From positions 1 to 58,933 of the forward strand of contig JAZSHX010000030.1 in NCBI GenBank assembly GCA_045533485.1: DNA of 58,933 nucleotides. The letters run 5' to 3'. The DNA comes from Scatosoma sp045533485 (GTDB lineage Bacteria; Bacillota; Clostridia; Christensenellales; Borkfalkiaceae). Each line of letters begins with the position of its first letter. Positions within the stretch are counted from its first letter, which is position 1. Below the pieces are notes generated by a model. The model made no database searches. It saw only the letters and a program-made list of their open reading frames with translations, and had not been told where the DNA came from. Shown here piece by piece: positions 34,013 through 43,160 of the stretch. The position numbers and the translations under genes were made by a program.

Positions 34013-37000
34013 TTATTCGGAAATGGTAACGCCTTTGAAATTATCCCAGAACGCTATTGCACTGGAAGCGGCACTACCCGTATAACGGAATTGAAGTGCG
34101 TTGCCCGTAGCTTCTCTATATTCTTGATATTGTTCTCTGGAAAGCAATACGGTAATGCGATACAAGGTAGCATCGGCAAACATATTGCCAAACGTAACCG
34201 TCACTGCTTCCGCGTTTGCCCCCGTTGCAATAGTAATATTCTTACCGGACATATATTGAATATTTACGCTTGCGGGATTTTGCCACTGTGCAATAATATC
34301 AAATTGCAAATGGGTAACGGAAGCGTCAGCAAACACTGCATCCAAATATACCGTATCCAAAGCCCAGTAGATGGTAGAGCTGCTCATTTCAAAATCCGAA
34401 TACGCCACGCGCGTCGTTTCACCGTTTAAGGTGATAGCTGCAATTTGTTGTTTATGCACATTTGCGTGGCCATTTGCCCCGATTTGCGACAATGGCGTAT
34501 AGCTGCTCGTTTCAAAGTCTACCGCAGTCGGCGCAGCTACCGTTTCAAGATTATCGATAAAGAACGCCGTAATGGGTTTATGACGAACACGGATACGCGC
34601 ATTTGCTTCATCTTCTGCCAAGCAGTTAAACAAAGCTCTGGAAAGCACGATAGGCGTTTTGTACATCGTCGTGCCGTTCACGGTTACCTGCGTGCTTGTT
34701 CCTGCAAGCGTAACGTTCCAGTTATTGTTCGTGCCAAGATACAAATTTGCATACGAAGGCGTTTTTGCCGTGTAAATATCAAACGTAATCGCGCCAACGC
34801 TCGTATCTGCAAACTTCGCTTTCATCCAATCGTAGTGCAAGTAAATATACACTTCATCCGCAGATGCAAACGAAGCAGAACCAAATGCCTTGCCGTCTTC
34901 ATAATCGCTCACCGACAAATCCAAAAGCGTAGCGTCGTTTGCCTTCACCCAAACGATAGACGAATAATCGCCGCCGTCTTCAAAATCAATTACAGGGGGA
35001 ACCAACAATACCGTTGCCATAGCCACTTCACCGCTTGTGCGCGTAAATACCACTTCTACCACGCCTTTATACTGCGCAAGATATGCTTTATCAATCGTCA
35101 AGCCCGTTGCCGTAATGGTCAACTTATCAGCAGGCGCTTGCGTTCCGTTAACGGTAACGTTAGAAACTTGTTCACCCAGCTCAACTTCGTAAATCCCCGT
35201 CATATTATCGGTAACCATCAACGTGCCGGAATGCATTACACGGCGCGTAACTTCCACGGAAACGGTCATATTACGCACGCTTTCGTCAGGCGTCGAAATT
35301 TGCACCGTGAACACGTACGTACCTGCTTGCGCAAGCGTAAGCTCCGTCACGTTCGTCAAATCCGTCGTTTGCCCGTCCACTGCCACGGAAACAATTTCCG
35401 CCGTGTAGCTGTCGTGCGACGTTACGTTGATTGTCAAAGCATTTTTCAGCTCTGCAACGTTCAGCACCGTACCTTGATAGTAGGTATCTACGTTCGTCGT
35501 TGCAATCGTTGCCGCAATCGGCGTCTTATACGAAAGCAAGAAATCGTCGAAGTACACGTGCGTACCCTTTGCAACGGTAGCGCCGCCCTTCGTCAGCTTC
35601 ATAAACAATCTCACGCCGGTAAACGTTGCATTGTTATCCTTGAACGTCGAAATAGAATCCGTCTTAAATTCGCCGTTTTCGTCGAAATATCTATGATACA
35701 ATTCCGCCGTAATCGTATACGTTACCGAATTGTCCGTAGTATCGAACGCGTCCTTCATAAACGCTGCCGACTGACCGTAAACGTACTTATTGCTGCCGTT
35801 TGCCACGTAATGTCCGTTGAACAAGAACGCGTATTCCGCTTTTTCCGCGTCAATCGTTTCGGGGTCGTAGTACGCTTTAAAGGTAAGCGACTTCGCACCC
35901 TTCACGTTGAACACTTGATTTAAGTATTCAGCCTCCAAACCGAACGCCGCCGAATTGCTCTTCGCCGATTCGACACCGGTAACCATTTGCAACGCGTAAT
36001 CATCGCCGTATTTAACAACGTCAACCGCGCCTGCGGTCGTACCTGCTTTGGACACGATAAACGCGCCGTTCGCTTGACCGTTTTCAAATGTAATGTCTTT
36101 GCCTTCAAATTTACCCGTACGCACGTTATCGATATAGAATACCGTTATGTTTGCGTTCACTTGGTTAAACTTGTCTTGCGTCGTGGGCTCGTTGTTCACA
36201 AGATATGCGCCCGATTTATCAATCTCTCCGGAGAAGTCGAACGCAACCGTCGAAAGCACCTTATCCGCCGAAATCGTACCGTTGTTGGAAATTCTCAGCC
36301 AAGCCGCCTTTCTGTAAATCAAGCTAAATCTATACAACGTTTGACCGTTATATTCAATCTTTTCCGTATATTCCGCAAAACCAACGTCGTTCGCGTCTGC
36401 TACGAGATAGGTATTGCCGTAAACCCATTGCGCGGAATAATCGCCCGTGTCGGGATCGATATACGTTTCGTCGTAGTACGCACCGCCTTCACGCGCAAAA
36501 CGCAAATACGGCGTGTCGCAAAGCAAATCGAACGTAATGTAATCCGCCGCGCTGTTTTCGCCGCCGAATACCTGTTCCAAATATTCCGTGTTGAAGTTCA
36601 CGTTCATAAGCGCGGTAATCTTGCTGGAATCCGCCATATACCCTTGCAATGCGTGGTTGCCGTCTGCGCCCACGTTTTCCGCAATGGTAATCAAACCGTC
36701 TTTACCGTCGCTTGCATACGTACCGAAGCTTGCAATAACGTTGTTTTCGCCGTTTTCAAAATCGCTAAGCGAAGGATCGCTTACCACGACCGTCATTCTG
36801 CCCGGCAATTTTTCTTCGGGAATTTGATACAGGAACTTATACGTACCTACGGTCTCAATCGAGAAGCTTTCCGTTGTAACGTTTACAAATCCGGGATGCG
36901 CCGTGTTAATACGCTTGTTGCCGTCGTTATCATACGAGAAAAGCTCTGCCGTTTCGTCATTTACGTTGATGTAACCGAACACTGCGTCACTGCGCAAATC

Positions 37001-38485
37001 GTCGCCGATATATTCTTGCACGGTCAACACTTGATTGATGCTCACCGTTTTCTTTGCGGTGCTTGCAAATTTAGGGCCGCTTTCATACATTTCGTCAATA
37101 CTTTCAATGCCCGTTGCAAGGGGATACACCTTATCAAAGGTAATTTCCGCGCCAAACGCGCCAAACAACTGTACGTTGCCCTTGAAATACCCTGCCACAA
37201 ACGCCTTGTTTTCCACTTTAATCGTCTTTTCGTAGATAACGCCTTCGCTTTCTCTATCCAAAACGACCACTTCAAACACAACGTAAGGCACGCCCGACGT
37301 TTCCGATGCGTCCTTGCAATCCTTCACGCCCACGATATACGTATATTGTCTATCGGGATCATTCTTCAAATTATTCCAAGCAAGCATGCTGTTCGCTTCG
37401 CTCCACAAGCAGTTCATCGAACCGTTGAAAGAAGCGGAAGAAAGCTTATTCGGGCCGTAAACGCCGAATTGATTGCAGTCCCCTTGACCGGGATCTTCCG
37501 TCGTTCTAACCGTACCGTTATTCAAAAGCAAGCCCTTTTCGCCGCCCGTAAGCCCGTTCACCATAGGATTTGTAAAGAATACAACCTTGGGCAAGTTATT
37601 ACCCGTGAAATCCACCTTCACGTACGTGCCCTTGCCGTATTCGCCCTTAAAGCCCACGTAGCCGATATCGTTTCTGGCGTTGGATGCTCTGGTAAAGCCC
37701 GTTCTAAAACTAACGCCCATATCGTTGGTAATTGCCGTGTAGCCGTAGATAGACATATTTTTATAATCGTCGGATGCAAGCAACGCGTCCACTTGATCGC
37801 CTACCACTGCCACGCGCACGGGCAACAGCGTCGTATACACTTGCCCATCCAAAGAAACGACCTTCATCGTGAAATAATGGGGCTGAGCAACCGTCGGCGT
37901 GTACGAAGTTTGCCCTTCCAAGGAAATGACTTCTCTCGTATCCGCTTCACCGAACGGCACGTCGCCGATTACCACGCTTTGCATGCTAACCGTGTATTCG
38001 CCTTTATAGCAACGCACGTCCAAATTCAAACCTGCGAAGTAGTTAGCAAACACCAAGGGTTGACCAAGGCGCATCACCATATCTTCGTCGCCGATCGTCG
38101 TAAACACCTTCAAACGGGGCGCAACCAGCTCAAATTCATACGTGTACGTACCTTTGTTTTCACCGTCGATAACTTCATACGTAATCGTATACTTACCAAG
38201 CGCCCAGTCGTCGGTTTCTTCCCCTTTACTGCGCGTAATGTCTTCGCTAAATCCTTGGTCGTTGGAAATCGTAATCACGTAATCACTGTCGCTTACCACG
38301 TCTACGAATTCTTTGAAGTTAAATTCCATTCCAACTTCAAATTCGGTTTGCGCGCCCTTCAAAAAGCCCGTGAAACCGTCTTCTTGCGCCTTTTTCCCAA
38401 AAAGATCGCACGAAGCCATCGCGAAGGTTGTAACGGAAGCAGCAACCGCCAAAAGACTCAGCTTCAACCATTTCAAAATCTTCAT
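34013..38485 (-). CDS. Giant multi-module lipoprotein, probable glycan-binding
   Basis: About 1,491 residues. Lipobox FAMASC (Cys ~27) marks a lipoprotein. After an Ig-like N-terminal region (GFTGFLKGAQTEFEVGMEFN, then VAPRLKVFTTIGDEDMVMRL) and an unrecognised ~280-residue part, four copies of a beta-rich module begin at ~573 (SDFENGENN), ~797 (DITFENGQ), ~1166 (VIDFEDGG) and ~1322 (AVDFETSS); each ends in a Y/F-I/F-D-N/D strand (FYIDNVRT, VYFDDFLL, FFIDNLET, FWDNFKG). An Ig-like and an X2-like domain (~995-1160) lie between copies two and three. No catalytic domain is visible. AAGGAG lies nine bases before ATG 38485. It probably tethers polysaccharide at the surface; this is inference from architecture. 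Confidence 0.72.
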   Translation of the reverse strand: MKILKWLKLSLLAVAASVTTFAMASCDLFGKKAQEDGFTGFLKGAQTEFEVGMEFNFKEFVDVVSDSDYVITISNDQGFSEDITRSKGEETDDWALGKYTITYEVIDGENKGTYTYEFELVAPRLKVFTTIGDEDMVMRLGQPLVFANYFAGLNLDVRCYKGEYTVSMQSVVIGDVPFGEADTREVISLEGQTSYTPTVAQPHYFTMKVVSLDGQVYTTLLPVRVAVVGDQVDALLASDDYKNMSIYGYTAITNDMGVSFRTGFTRASNARNDIGYVGFKGEYGKGTYVKVDFTGNNLPKVVFFTNPMVNGLTGGEKGLLLNNGTVRTTEDPGQGDCNQFGVYGPNKLSSASFNGSMNCLWSEANSMLAWNNLKNDPDRQYTYIVGVKDCKDASETSGVPYVVFEVVVLDRESEGVIYEKTIKVENKAFVAGYFKGNVQLFGAFGAEITFDKVYPLATGIESIDEMYESGPKFASTAKKTVSINQVLTVQEYIGDDLRSDAVFGYINVNDETAELFSYDNDGNKRINTAHPGFVNVTTESFSIETVGTYKFLYQIPEEKLPGRMTVVVSDPSLSDFENGENNVIASFGTYASDGKDGLITIAENVGADGNHALQGYMADSSKITALMNVNFNTEYLEQVFGGENSAADYITFDLLCDTPYLRFAREGGAYYDETYIDPDTGDYSAQWVYGNTYLVADANDVGFAEYTEKIEYNGQTLYRFSLIYRKAAWLRISNNGTISADKVLSTVAFDFSGEIDKSGAYLVNNEPTTQDKFNQVNANITVFYIDNVRTGKFEGKDITFENGQANGAFIVSKAGTTAGAVDVVKYGDDYALQMVTGVESAKSNSAAFGLEAEYLNQVFNVKGAKSLTFKAYYDPETIDAEKAEYAFLFNGHYVANGSNKYVYGQSAAFMKDAFDTTDNSVTYTITAELYHRYFDENGEFKTDSISTFKDNNATFTGVRLFMKLTKGGATVAKGTHVYFDDFLLSYKTPIAATIATTNVDTYYQGTVLNVAELKNALTINVTSHDSYTAEIVSVAVDGQTTDLTNVTELTLAQAGTYVFTVQISTPDESVRNMTVSVEVTRRVMHSGTLMVTDNMTGIYEVELGEQVSNVTVNGTQAPADKLTITATGLTIDKAYLAQYKGVVEVVFTRTSGEVAMATVLLVPPVIDFEDGGDYSSIVWVKANDATLLDLSVSDYEDGKAFGSASFASADEVYIYLHYDWMKAKFADTSVGAITFDIYTAKTPSYANLYLGTNNNWNVTLAGTSTQVTVNGTTMYKTPIVLSRALFNCLAEDEANARIRVRHKPITAFFIDNLETVAAPTAVDFETSSYTPLSQIGANGHANVHKQQIAAITLNGETTRVAYSDFEMSSSTIYWALDTVYLDAVFADASVTHLQFDIIAQWQNPASVNIQYMSGKNITIATGANAEAVTVTFGNMFADATLYRITVLLSREQYQEYREATGNALQFRYTGSAASSAIAFWDNFKGVTISE

Positions 38486-38645
38486 AATCAAACTCTCCTT
38501 ATATTTTTATCGCTATGTTTTACGATGCAAGCTGCGTATTTTTTTGCATCGGGAAAACCAAATTGTCTTGTGTTTTTCTTTGCCGTTATATACTTAATAT
38601 GTAACGCGCGTACGCGCTACGCCTGCGCGCAAGAAAAGCATTTTC

Positions 38646-38674
38646 GCTTGCCACCGCATATCGCGGCGGCAAGC
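38646..38674 (-). other. Intercistronic stem-loop between the two lipoprotein genes
   Basis: Stem of 12 positions with one mismatch (gcttgccaccgc / gcggcggcaagc), loop of five, 20 bases upstream of the 727-residue lipoprotein's stop-codon end. A small hairpin gaaaagcattttc lies beside it. No clear T-run on the minus strand. The rest of this 208-base gap holds a short 12-base palindrome (gcgcgtacgcgc) and no gene. Confidence 0.5.
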
Positions 38675-38693
38675 CAAACTTTTATCCTTATGT

Positions 38694-40847
38694 TTACGGC
38701 ATTACCTTCACGAAATCGTCAAAGTAAATTTCCGTACCCGAACCGGACGAATAACGTCCTTCCACGCCGTTTGCCGCCGCTTTCCACGTCGTAGACGACA
38801 TACCCAGCTTGAGCGCGTCCAGCTTGTTCACGCCGCTAAACGAATCTGCTATGTATTCGCCGTTTGCGTCAAAATACGTATGATACAAATCTGCCGTAAT
38901 GGTAAACGTGTAGGTATGCGTTTCCGCGTCGAACGTGGAAGGAAGCGCCGCGCTGTCCTTACGCGTACTACCGTTAAAGCCGCTAAGATACAGCTTAATA
39001 TCTTCTGCCATCGTTGCCGTTTCACGGTAAACGGTAAATTGAAGCGCCGTTGCGCCTGCCACGTTAAACACTTGATGCAAGTAGCTCGTTTGCAAACCAA
39101 ACGCCGTCGTATTTCTGTTGCACACCAATCTGGTTACCAGTTTAAGCGCGTAATCGTCGCCAAATTTCACAACGTCTGCCGCGCCGCACGTCGTACCTGC
39201 CCAGCTCGTAATCAAGTTGCCCGATTTATTACCGTCCGCAAACGTAATATCGTCGCTTGTACCCGAACAAATTTTAATGTTGTCGATATACGCCAAAGCC
39301 ACGTTTTGCGTAACTTGCGCGTATTTTTCTTTACCCTTTTCGTCTTTCGCCGACACCTTGTTCACTTCGCTCGACCAGTCGAACACCACCGTCGAGAAGT
39401 ATTCCGCAGGCGAAGCCGCGCCGTTGTTGCTAATCTTCAACCATTGCGCCTTATAATACGTCAAGCTAAATCTATACAGCGTTTTGCCGTTATATTGCAA
39501 TTTTTCCGTATATTCCGCAAAGCCCACGTCGTCCGCGTCCGCAACAAGATAGCTATTGCCCGTTTCATATTTTTGTTCGTCCGCGTCGATCAAATATCCG
39601 CCGCCTTCACGCACGAAACGAAGATACGGTAAATCGCAAATCAAATCAAATGTGAAGCATTCCGCGCCGCCTTCGAAAATCGCCGTCAGGAAATACGGGT
39701 TAAAGTTAAAGTTCATAAGGTTGGTCGAACCGCCGGAAACCTTACCGTACACCGCCGTGTTGCCTTCCCAGCCCACGTTATCTTCCAAAACGACCGAACC
39801 GTTTTTACCGTCTTGCGCGTACGTACCGTAGCTTACAAGCACGCTGTTCGTACCGTCTTCAAAATCGACGTCGCCCGTGAACACGGTAAATCTCGCCGAA
39901 GCGATTTCCCCGTTTGCAAGCGTAAAGGAAACCACGCAATCACCGGGATATTGACGAATCAACGCGTTGCTCACCGCAAGCCCTTCCGCCGTCTTTTGCA
40001 TATCCGCTTCCGCCACCGCGTTGCCGTTAATTTGCACGTTGGAAATTTCTTCCGTAATAGGAATCAACTGCGTCCCCGTTACGCCTTCGGGCAAATACAA
40101 CGCCGCGCTGTAAATGTCGCGGTAAATTACGTTAAGCGTAATGGCTTGCGTAAACGTTTGACCGCCTGCGTTGGTGATTGTCAGCGTAAATACGTGTTCG
40201 CCAAGGTCGGTAAACGTATACGACGAAGTATCCGCAAGCGATTTCGTTTGTTCGCCTATGGTAACGTCGGTAAGCGTTGCTTCATATTGATAATACGAAG
40301 AAACCGCCAAGTTAATATCTTCAAACAAATCTTCGTACGCAACCGTCGTGCCGTAATAATACGTCCAGTTGCTCTCATTGAGCGTCATTTCAATGCCGAT
40401 TTCCGGTGCGGTCACCTGCACGTCCAACGTCCATTTGCCTTGGTAATCGCATTTTTCCGTAATATCGTACGTCAACGTCCAAGCCCCCGGCTCTACCATC
40501 GCGTCGAAATCGTAGGAATTTCTACCCGTCATCTTAATCACTTCTTCGCCCTTGGAAAGCTCCAACGTATGCTCGGCATACTTCGCGGTCGAATCGTGCA
40601 GCTCCGTTACCCACGCAGCTTTTTCCTCGTCCCATTGTACGTAATCGACAATTTCCGCCATATCCCACGAATCGCCCAGCGTGACCTGCGTTTGCGTCAT
40701 ACCGTCCACGAACCCGTTGAACCCTTCGGGCGCGCTACTGCCGCCGATACCCAAGCTGCTCAGCAAATCGCAAGCAGAAAGCATACCGACGCTCGCCGTT
40801 GCAAGCGCACCGACACATAAACCCTTTATCCATCTTATTTTTTTCAT
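38694..40847 (-). CDS. Multi-module lipoprotein, shorter relative of the giant lipoprotein
   Basis: 717 residues. Lipobox MLSAC. After the lipid anchor come a Gly/Ser linker, an Ig-like stretch (GFNGFVDGMTQTQVTLGDSW, matching the N-terminus of the giant lipoprotein), further Ig-like strands, an X2-like domain (EISNVQINGNAV to ARFTVFTGD), and two copies of the recurring module starting at VDFEDGTN (~325) and DITFADGN (~532), ending in YIDNIKIC and YFDDFVKV. These align closely with the first two modules of the giant lipoprotein (shared GNxYLVADAxDVGFAEYTEK). ATG 40847 follows AAGGAGG by five bases; ten extra upstream codons are not needed. Probably surface glycan-binding. Confidence 0.75.
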   Translation of the reverse strand: MKKIRWIKGLCVGALATASVGMLSACDLLSSLGIGGSSAPEGFNGFVDGMTQTQVTLGDSWDMAEIVDYVQWDEEKAAWVTELHDSTAKYAEHTLELSKGEEVIKMTGRNSYDFDAMVEPGAWTLTYDITEKCDYQGKWTLDVQVTAPEIGIEMTLNESNWTYYYGTTVAYEDLFEDINLAVSSYYQYEATLTDVTIGEQTKSLADTSSYTFTDLGEHVFTLTITNAGGQTFTQAITLNVIYRDIYSAALYLPEGVTGTQLIPITEEISNVQINGNAVAEADMQKTAEGLAVSNALIRQYPGDCVVSFTLANGEIASARFTVFTGDVDFEDGTNSVLVSYGTYAQDGKNGSVVLEDNVGWEGNTAVYGKVSGGSTNLMNFNFNPYFLTAIFEGGAECFTFDLICDLPYLRFVREGGGYLIDADEQKYETGNSYLVADADDVGFAEYTEKLQYNGKTLYRFSLTYYKAQWLKISNNGAASPAEYFSTVVFDWSSEVNKVSAKDEKGKEKYAQVTQNVALAYIDNIKICSGTSDDITFADGNKSGNLITSWAGTTCGAADVVKFGDDYALKLVTRLVCNRNTTAFGLQTSYLHQVFNVAGATALQFTVYRETATMAEDIKLYLSGFNGSTRKDSAALPSTFDAETHTYTFTITADLYHTYFDANGEYIADSFSGVNKLDALKLGMSSTTWKAAANGVEGRYSSGSGTEIYFDDFVKVMP

Positions 40848-40889
40848 ATAAGCCTCCTTCGACTTAAATTTTTTCATATTTTGTAATGC

Positions 40890-42350
40890 TTAATACGGCA
40901 TCAAATACACTGCGTCGCCGCTTTCCAGCTCCGTGTAATACGTCTTATCCGCCGAAAGCTCTTCCGTATGCCATTCGTTTCCGTCGAACACGTCCACCTT
41001 CGTCACGTCCCCCTTAAAGGTAAGCGAAAGCTTTTGTCTGCCGATATCGGGGCAGTGCAAGGACGACGTAATGTTTTGCAACACGTACAGGTATTGATCC
41101 TTTTCTTGATCGTACATTTCGCTTACAAAGCCCAGCTCTTGATTGACGGTAAATTTCTCCGCCTGCAACAGCTTACCGCGACGGGTAAATTGCAAGTGAA
41201 TGGCTTTCGACTTAATGGGCGACACCGCCGCATACGTGTCCGCCACGTGCTTGAAGTTGGTAATCACGGGCGCAAGCTTGTGCGTCATCATGTTCAGCTT
41301 TTGCACGATAGGATACGCCTCTGTTCTGTTTCCGTCTGCGGAAATAATCGCTTCGTCCTTCGGTCGGTATTCGCCGACGATTTCATAATATCCGCCGCCC
41401 CAGTAGGTATAGTACGCAAACTCTTGAATACCAAACCCAAGCGAAACGTGCACCTGCAATTTCAGCTCCCCTTCGTTGGGCATACGGTAGGTACGGTTGC
41501 CGTTTATGTACGAACCGAACGATTGCAAAACGAAATGCAGCTTGACGTTTCTTTCTCTTGCAATTTCGCTCAAAATTTGGAAGCTCAAAAAGTAATACGG
41601 GTACACGTCGTTGCCGATACCTTCGTGATACGGATATCTGTCGGTAAGCACGTAATCCGCGCCCGTTTCGTCCAAAAATTCTTCCACGTACGCCTTGTAA
41701 CGGTCGTTGAAATCCCACGTATCGTTTTCCACGTAATCAGGCAAGCCGAACGTCACGAAACGGAAGAACATCGAACGGATATTTACCTGCGCGTGTACCT
41801 TGGGATACACTCTCTTGATCGAACGGTACAGCTGCCCGATTGCCTTAAAGCACTCTCTGCCCGGCTCGTCGATAAGCTGCACGCCGTAGAAAGACGGGTG
41901 ATCCACGTAGGGCGCCATACGTTCTTTCACGTATGCGTCCAGCTCCGCTTCCGTCTTAAATTTAGGTCTGGCAACGTCCTTAAAGTTTTGCGTCAAAATG
42001 TTGCCTTCGCCGATAATGCTTTCGTGTTGCAAGGACAAAACGCGCAACTGTTCGTCTAAAATGATAACCTTATCGATGCCAGCTTTTTGACAGGTATCCA
42101 AAACAAACTTCGCCTTGCTTTCTTCCCAAGGTTCGCCCGCATAGTTACCGCCCGTTTGCGCAAGCACGGTGTTAAAACCGCACTCCTTGTATTCTTCAAA
42201 GCGTTCTACCGTGCGGTAGTCCGTTCCTTCAAAGTACATGCCCTGAATTTTCACTCTGCCGTGCGACGGGGAATGATAAGCGTAAATGTTGATGTCCTTT
42301 GCGTGATTTTTCGGATCATCATAGTAACTTTGAAACACTGTTTTTGCCAT
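40890..42350 (-). CDS. Cytosolic TIM-barrel protein, third member of the putative hydrolase family
   Basis: 486 residues, no signal peptide. Barrel motifs match the lipoprotein at 32239 and the secreted protein at 24282: ECGFNTVLAQTGGN, GIDKVIILDEQLR, HPSFYGVQLIDEPG (~150-163), HAQVNIRSM, LTDRYPYHEGIGND, LHFVLQSFGSYI, EFAYYTYWGGGYYE. The Asp-Glu of LIDEPG is again a candidate acid. A C-terminal beta domain ends in GDAVYLMPY. ATG 42350 follows AAGGAGG by eight bases; 41 additional in-frame codons upstream lie in the leader and have no site. First gene of the lipoprotein operon, promoter at 42640-42668. Confidence 0.78.
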   Translation of the reverse strand: MAKTVFQSYYDDPKNHAKDINIYAYHSPSHGRVKIQGMYFEGTDYRTVERFEEYKECGFNTVLAQTGGNYAGEPWEESKAKFVLDTCQKAGIDKVIILDEQLRVLSLQHESIIGEGNILTQNFKDVARPKFKTEAELDAYVKERMAPYVDHPSFYGVQLIDEPGRECFKAIGQLYRSIKRVYPKVHAQVNIRSMFFRFVTFGLPDYVENDTWDFNDRYKAYVEEFLDETGADYVLTDRYPYHEGIGNDVYPYYFLSFQILSEIARERNVKLHFVLQSFGSYINGNRTYRMPNEGELKLQVHVSLGFGIQEFAYYTYWGGGYYEIVGEYRPKDEAIISADGNRTEAYPIVQKLNMMTHKLAPVITNFKHVADTYAAVSPIKSKAIHLQFTRRGKLLQAEKFTVNQELGFVSEMYDQEKDQYLYVLQNITSSLHCPDIGRQKLSLTFKGDVTKVDVFDGNEWHTEELSADKTYYTELESGDAVYLMPY

Positions 42351-42639
42351 TTTTATATCCTCCTTGTAAGATGGCATTACTCTACGGCTTAGCCGTTGTT
42401 TACCGTTGTTGTATACGTACCGTCCGCTTTCGTCAAATAAAACGGGAACGTTACGGTTGAAGCTTGTGGGCAAGTCCGCGCCCTGCTTTTACGCATCAGT
42501 TTTGCCTTGCACCGACGCCTGTGCGCGCATCGCATGTACGCACGCGCGAAGAAAAAAATTTGCGATAAATTTATCAATAACCAAACTTGTGTTATTCATA
42601 AACAACGTCCGCATGAAATCAAATTTTTCTACCGCTACC

Positions 42640-42668
42640 ATTGTAACACACGGCATTTTGCGTGTAAA
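42640..42668 (-). promoter_or_regulatory. Promoter of the lipoprotein/TIM-barrel operon, with long leader
   Basis: Minus strand: TTTACA (42663-42668), 17-base spacer ending in TGTGT, TACAAT (42640-42645). The likely start near 42633 gives a leader of about 280 bases before ATG 42350. The leader contains GC-rich inverted segments but no riboswitch class that I recognise. It also includes an in-frame stretch ending in FPFYLTKADGTYTTTVNNG that looks like a protein fragment. Confidence 0.7.
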
Positions 42669-42732
42669 TGACCAAATATACCCCTTGTATGTCAATTTTA
42701 ATTGTATTTTTACACGGCTTTTCCGTCACGCA

Positions 42733-42749
42733 TTATGCTATAAGCATAA
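42733..42749. promoter_or_regulatory. Inverted repeat upstream of the operon promoter
   Basis: Perfect 6-bp arms ttatgc / gcataa around tataa, 65 bases upstream of the -35 box. A regulator site is possible; nothing else supports it. Confidence 0.3.
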
Positions 42750-42833
42750 AGAAAGTGTTGTCTTTTATAACTTATCATAATTATATCACGATTTTATCAC
42801 AGCAACAATAGCCCAAAATCGGGCAATTAAGCA

Positions 42834-42870
42834 TAAAAAAACCGCTGTTTTTTGCGCAAAAACGGCGGTT
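42834..42870 (-). terminator. Terminator-like hairpin in the gene-free region
   Basis: Arms aaccgc and gcggtt with an inner ttttt/aaaaa stem, followed by T7 on the minus strand. It lies 470 bases after the M13 peptidase gene and before the next operon promoter, so it may insulate that promoter. Confidence 0.65.
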
Positions 42871-43009
42871 AAACGCATACATGGTGGCACTTTTTGCCCA
42901 AAATCGGCAAAAATCCATCTTGCTTTTTTTACTTGTGTTTTTTAATCAAAAACTTGTGTTTTTTATAAATCTACCTATTTTTAATTCTTCCGCACCTATT
43001 CACTCTTCA

Positions 43010-43105
43010 CTTCCCCTGCTCCTTGTCATTCTGGAACGGAGCGAAGCGGAGTGATAGAATCCCCTTGCCTTCCCTTGCCAGGGAAGGGGGACCGCTTGCG
43101 GTGGA
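43010..43105. repeat. Dispersed intergenic repeat-like element
   Basis: A stretch with nested palindromes (ccttccct tgc cagggaagg; ccgcttgcgg; cggagcgaagcggag) and a phrase (tcattctggaacggagcg ... gtggatgagtag) that I recall as a common repeat between genes of gut Clostridia. The gene-free region 42351-43341 holds the leader and promoter of the next operon, terminators, this element and the hairpin ladder; I see no protein or RNA gene in it. Confidence 0.6.
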
Positions 43106-43160
43106 TGAGTAGTCAGCACCTTTTCACTCTTCACTCTTCTCTTTTTAATTCTTCCACAAC

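Noticed and set aside
35987..38794. A long open reading on the plus strand across the giant lipoprotein gene
   Set aside because: It is a mirror of the minus-strand gene, low in normal protein features, with no ribosome site; base composition leaves such frames open.
42389..42577. A 62-residue leader peptide gene before the lipoprotein operon
   Set aside because: No ribosome site and an unlikely Cys/Arg-rich start; kept only as a possible fragment in the findings.
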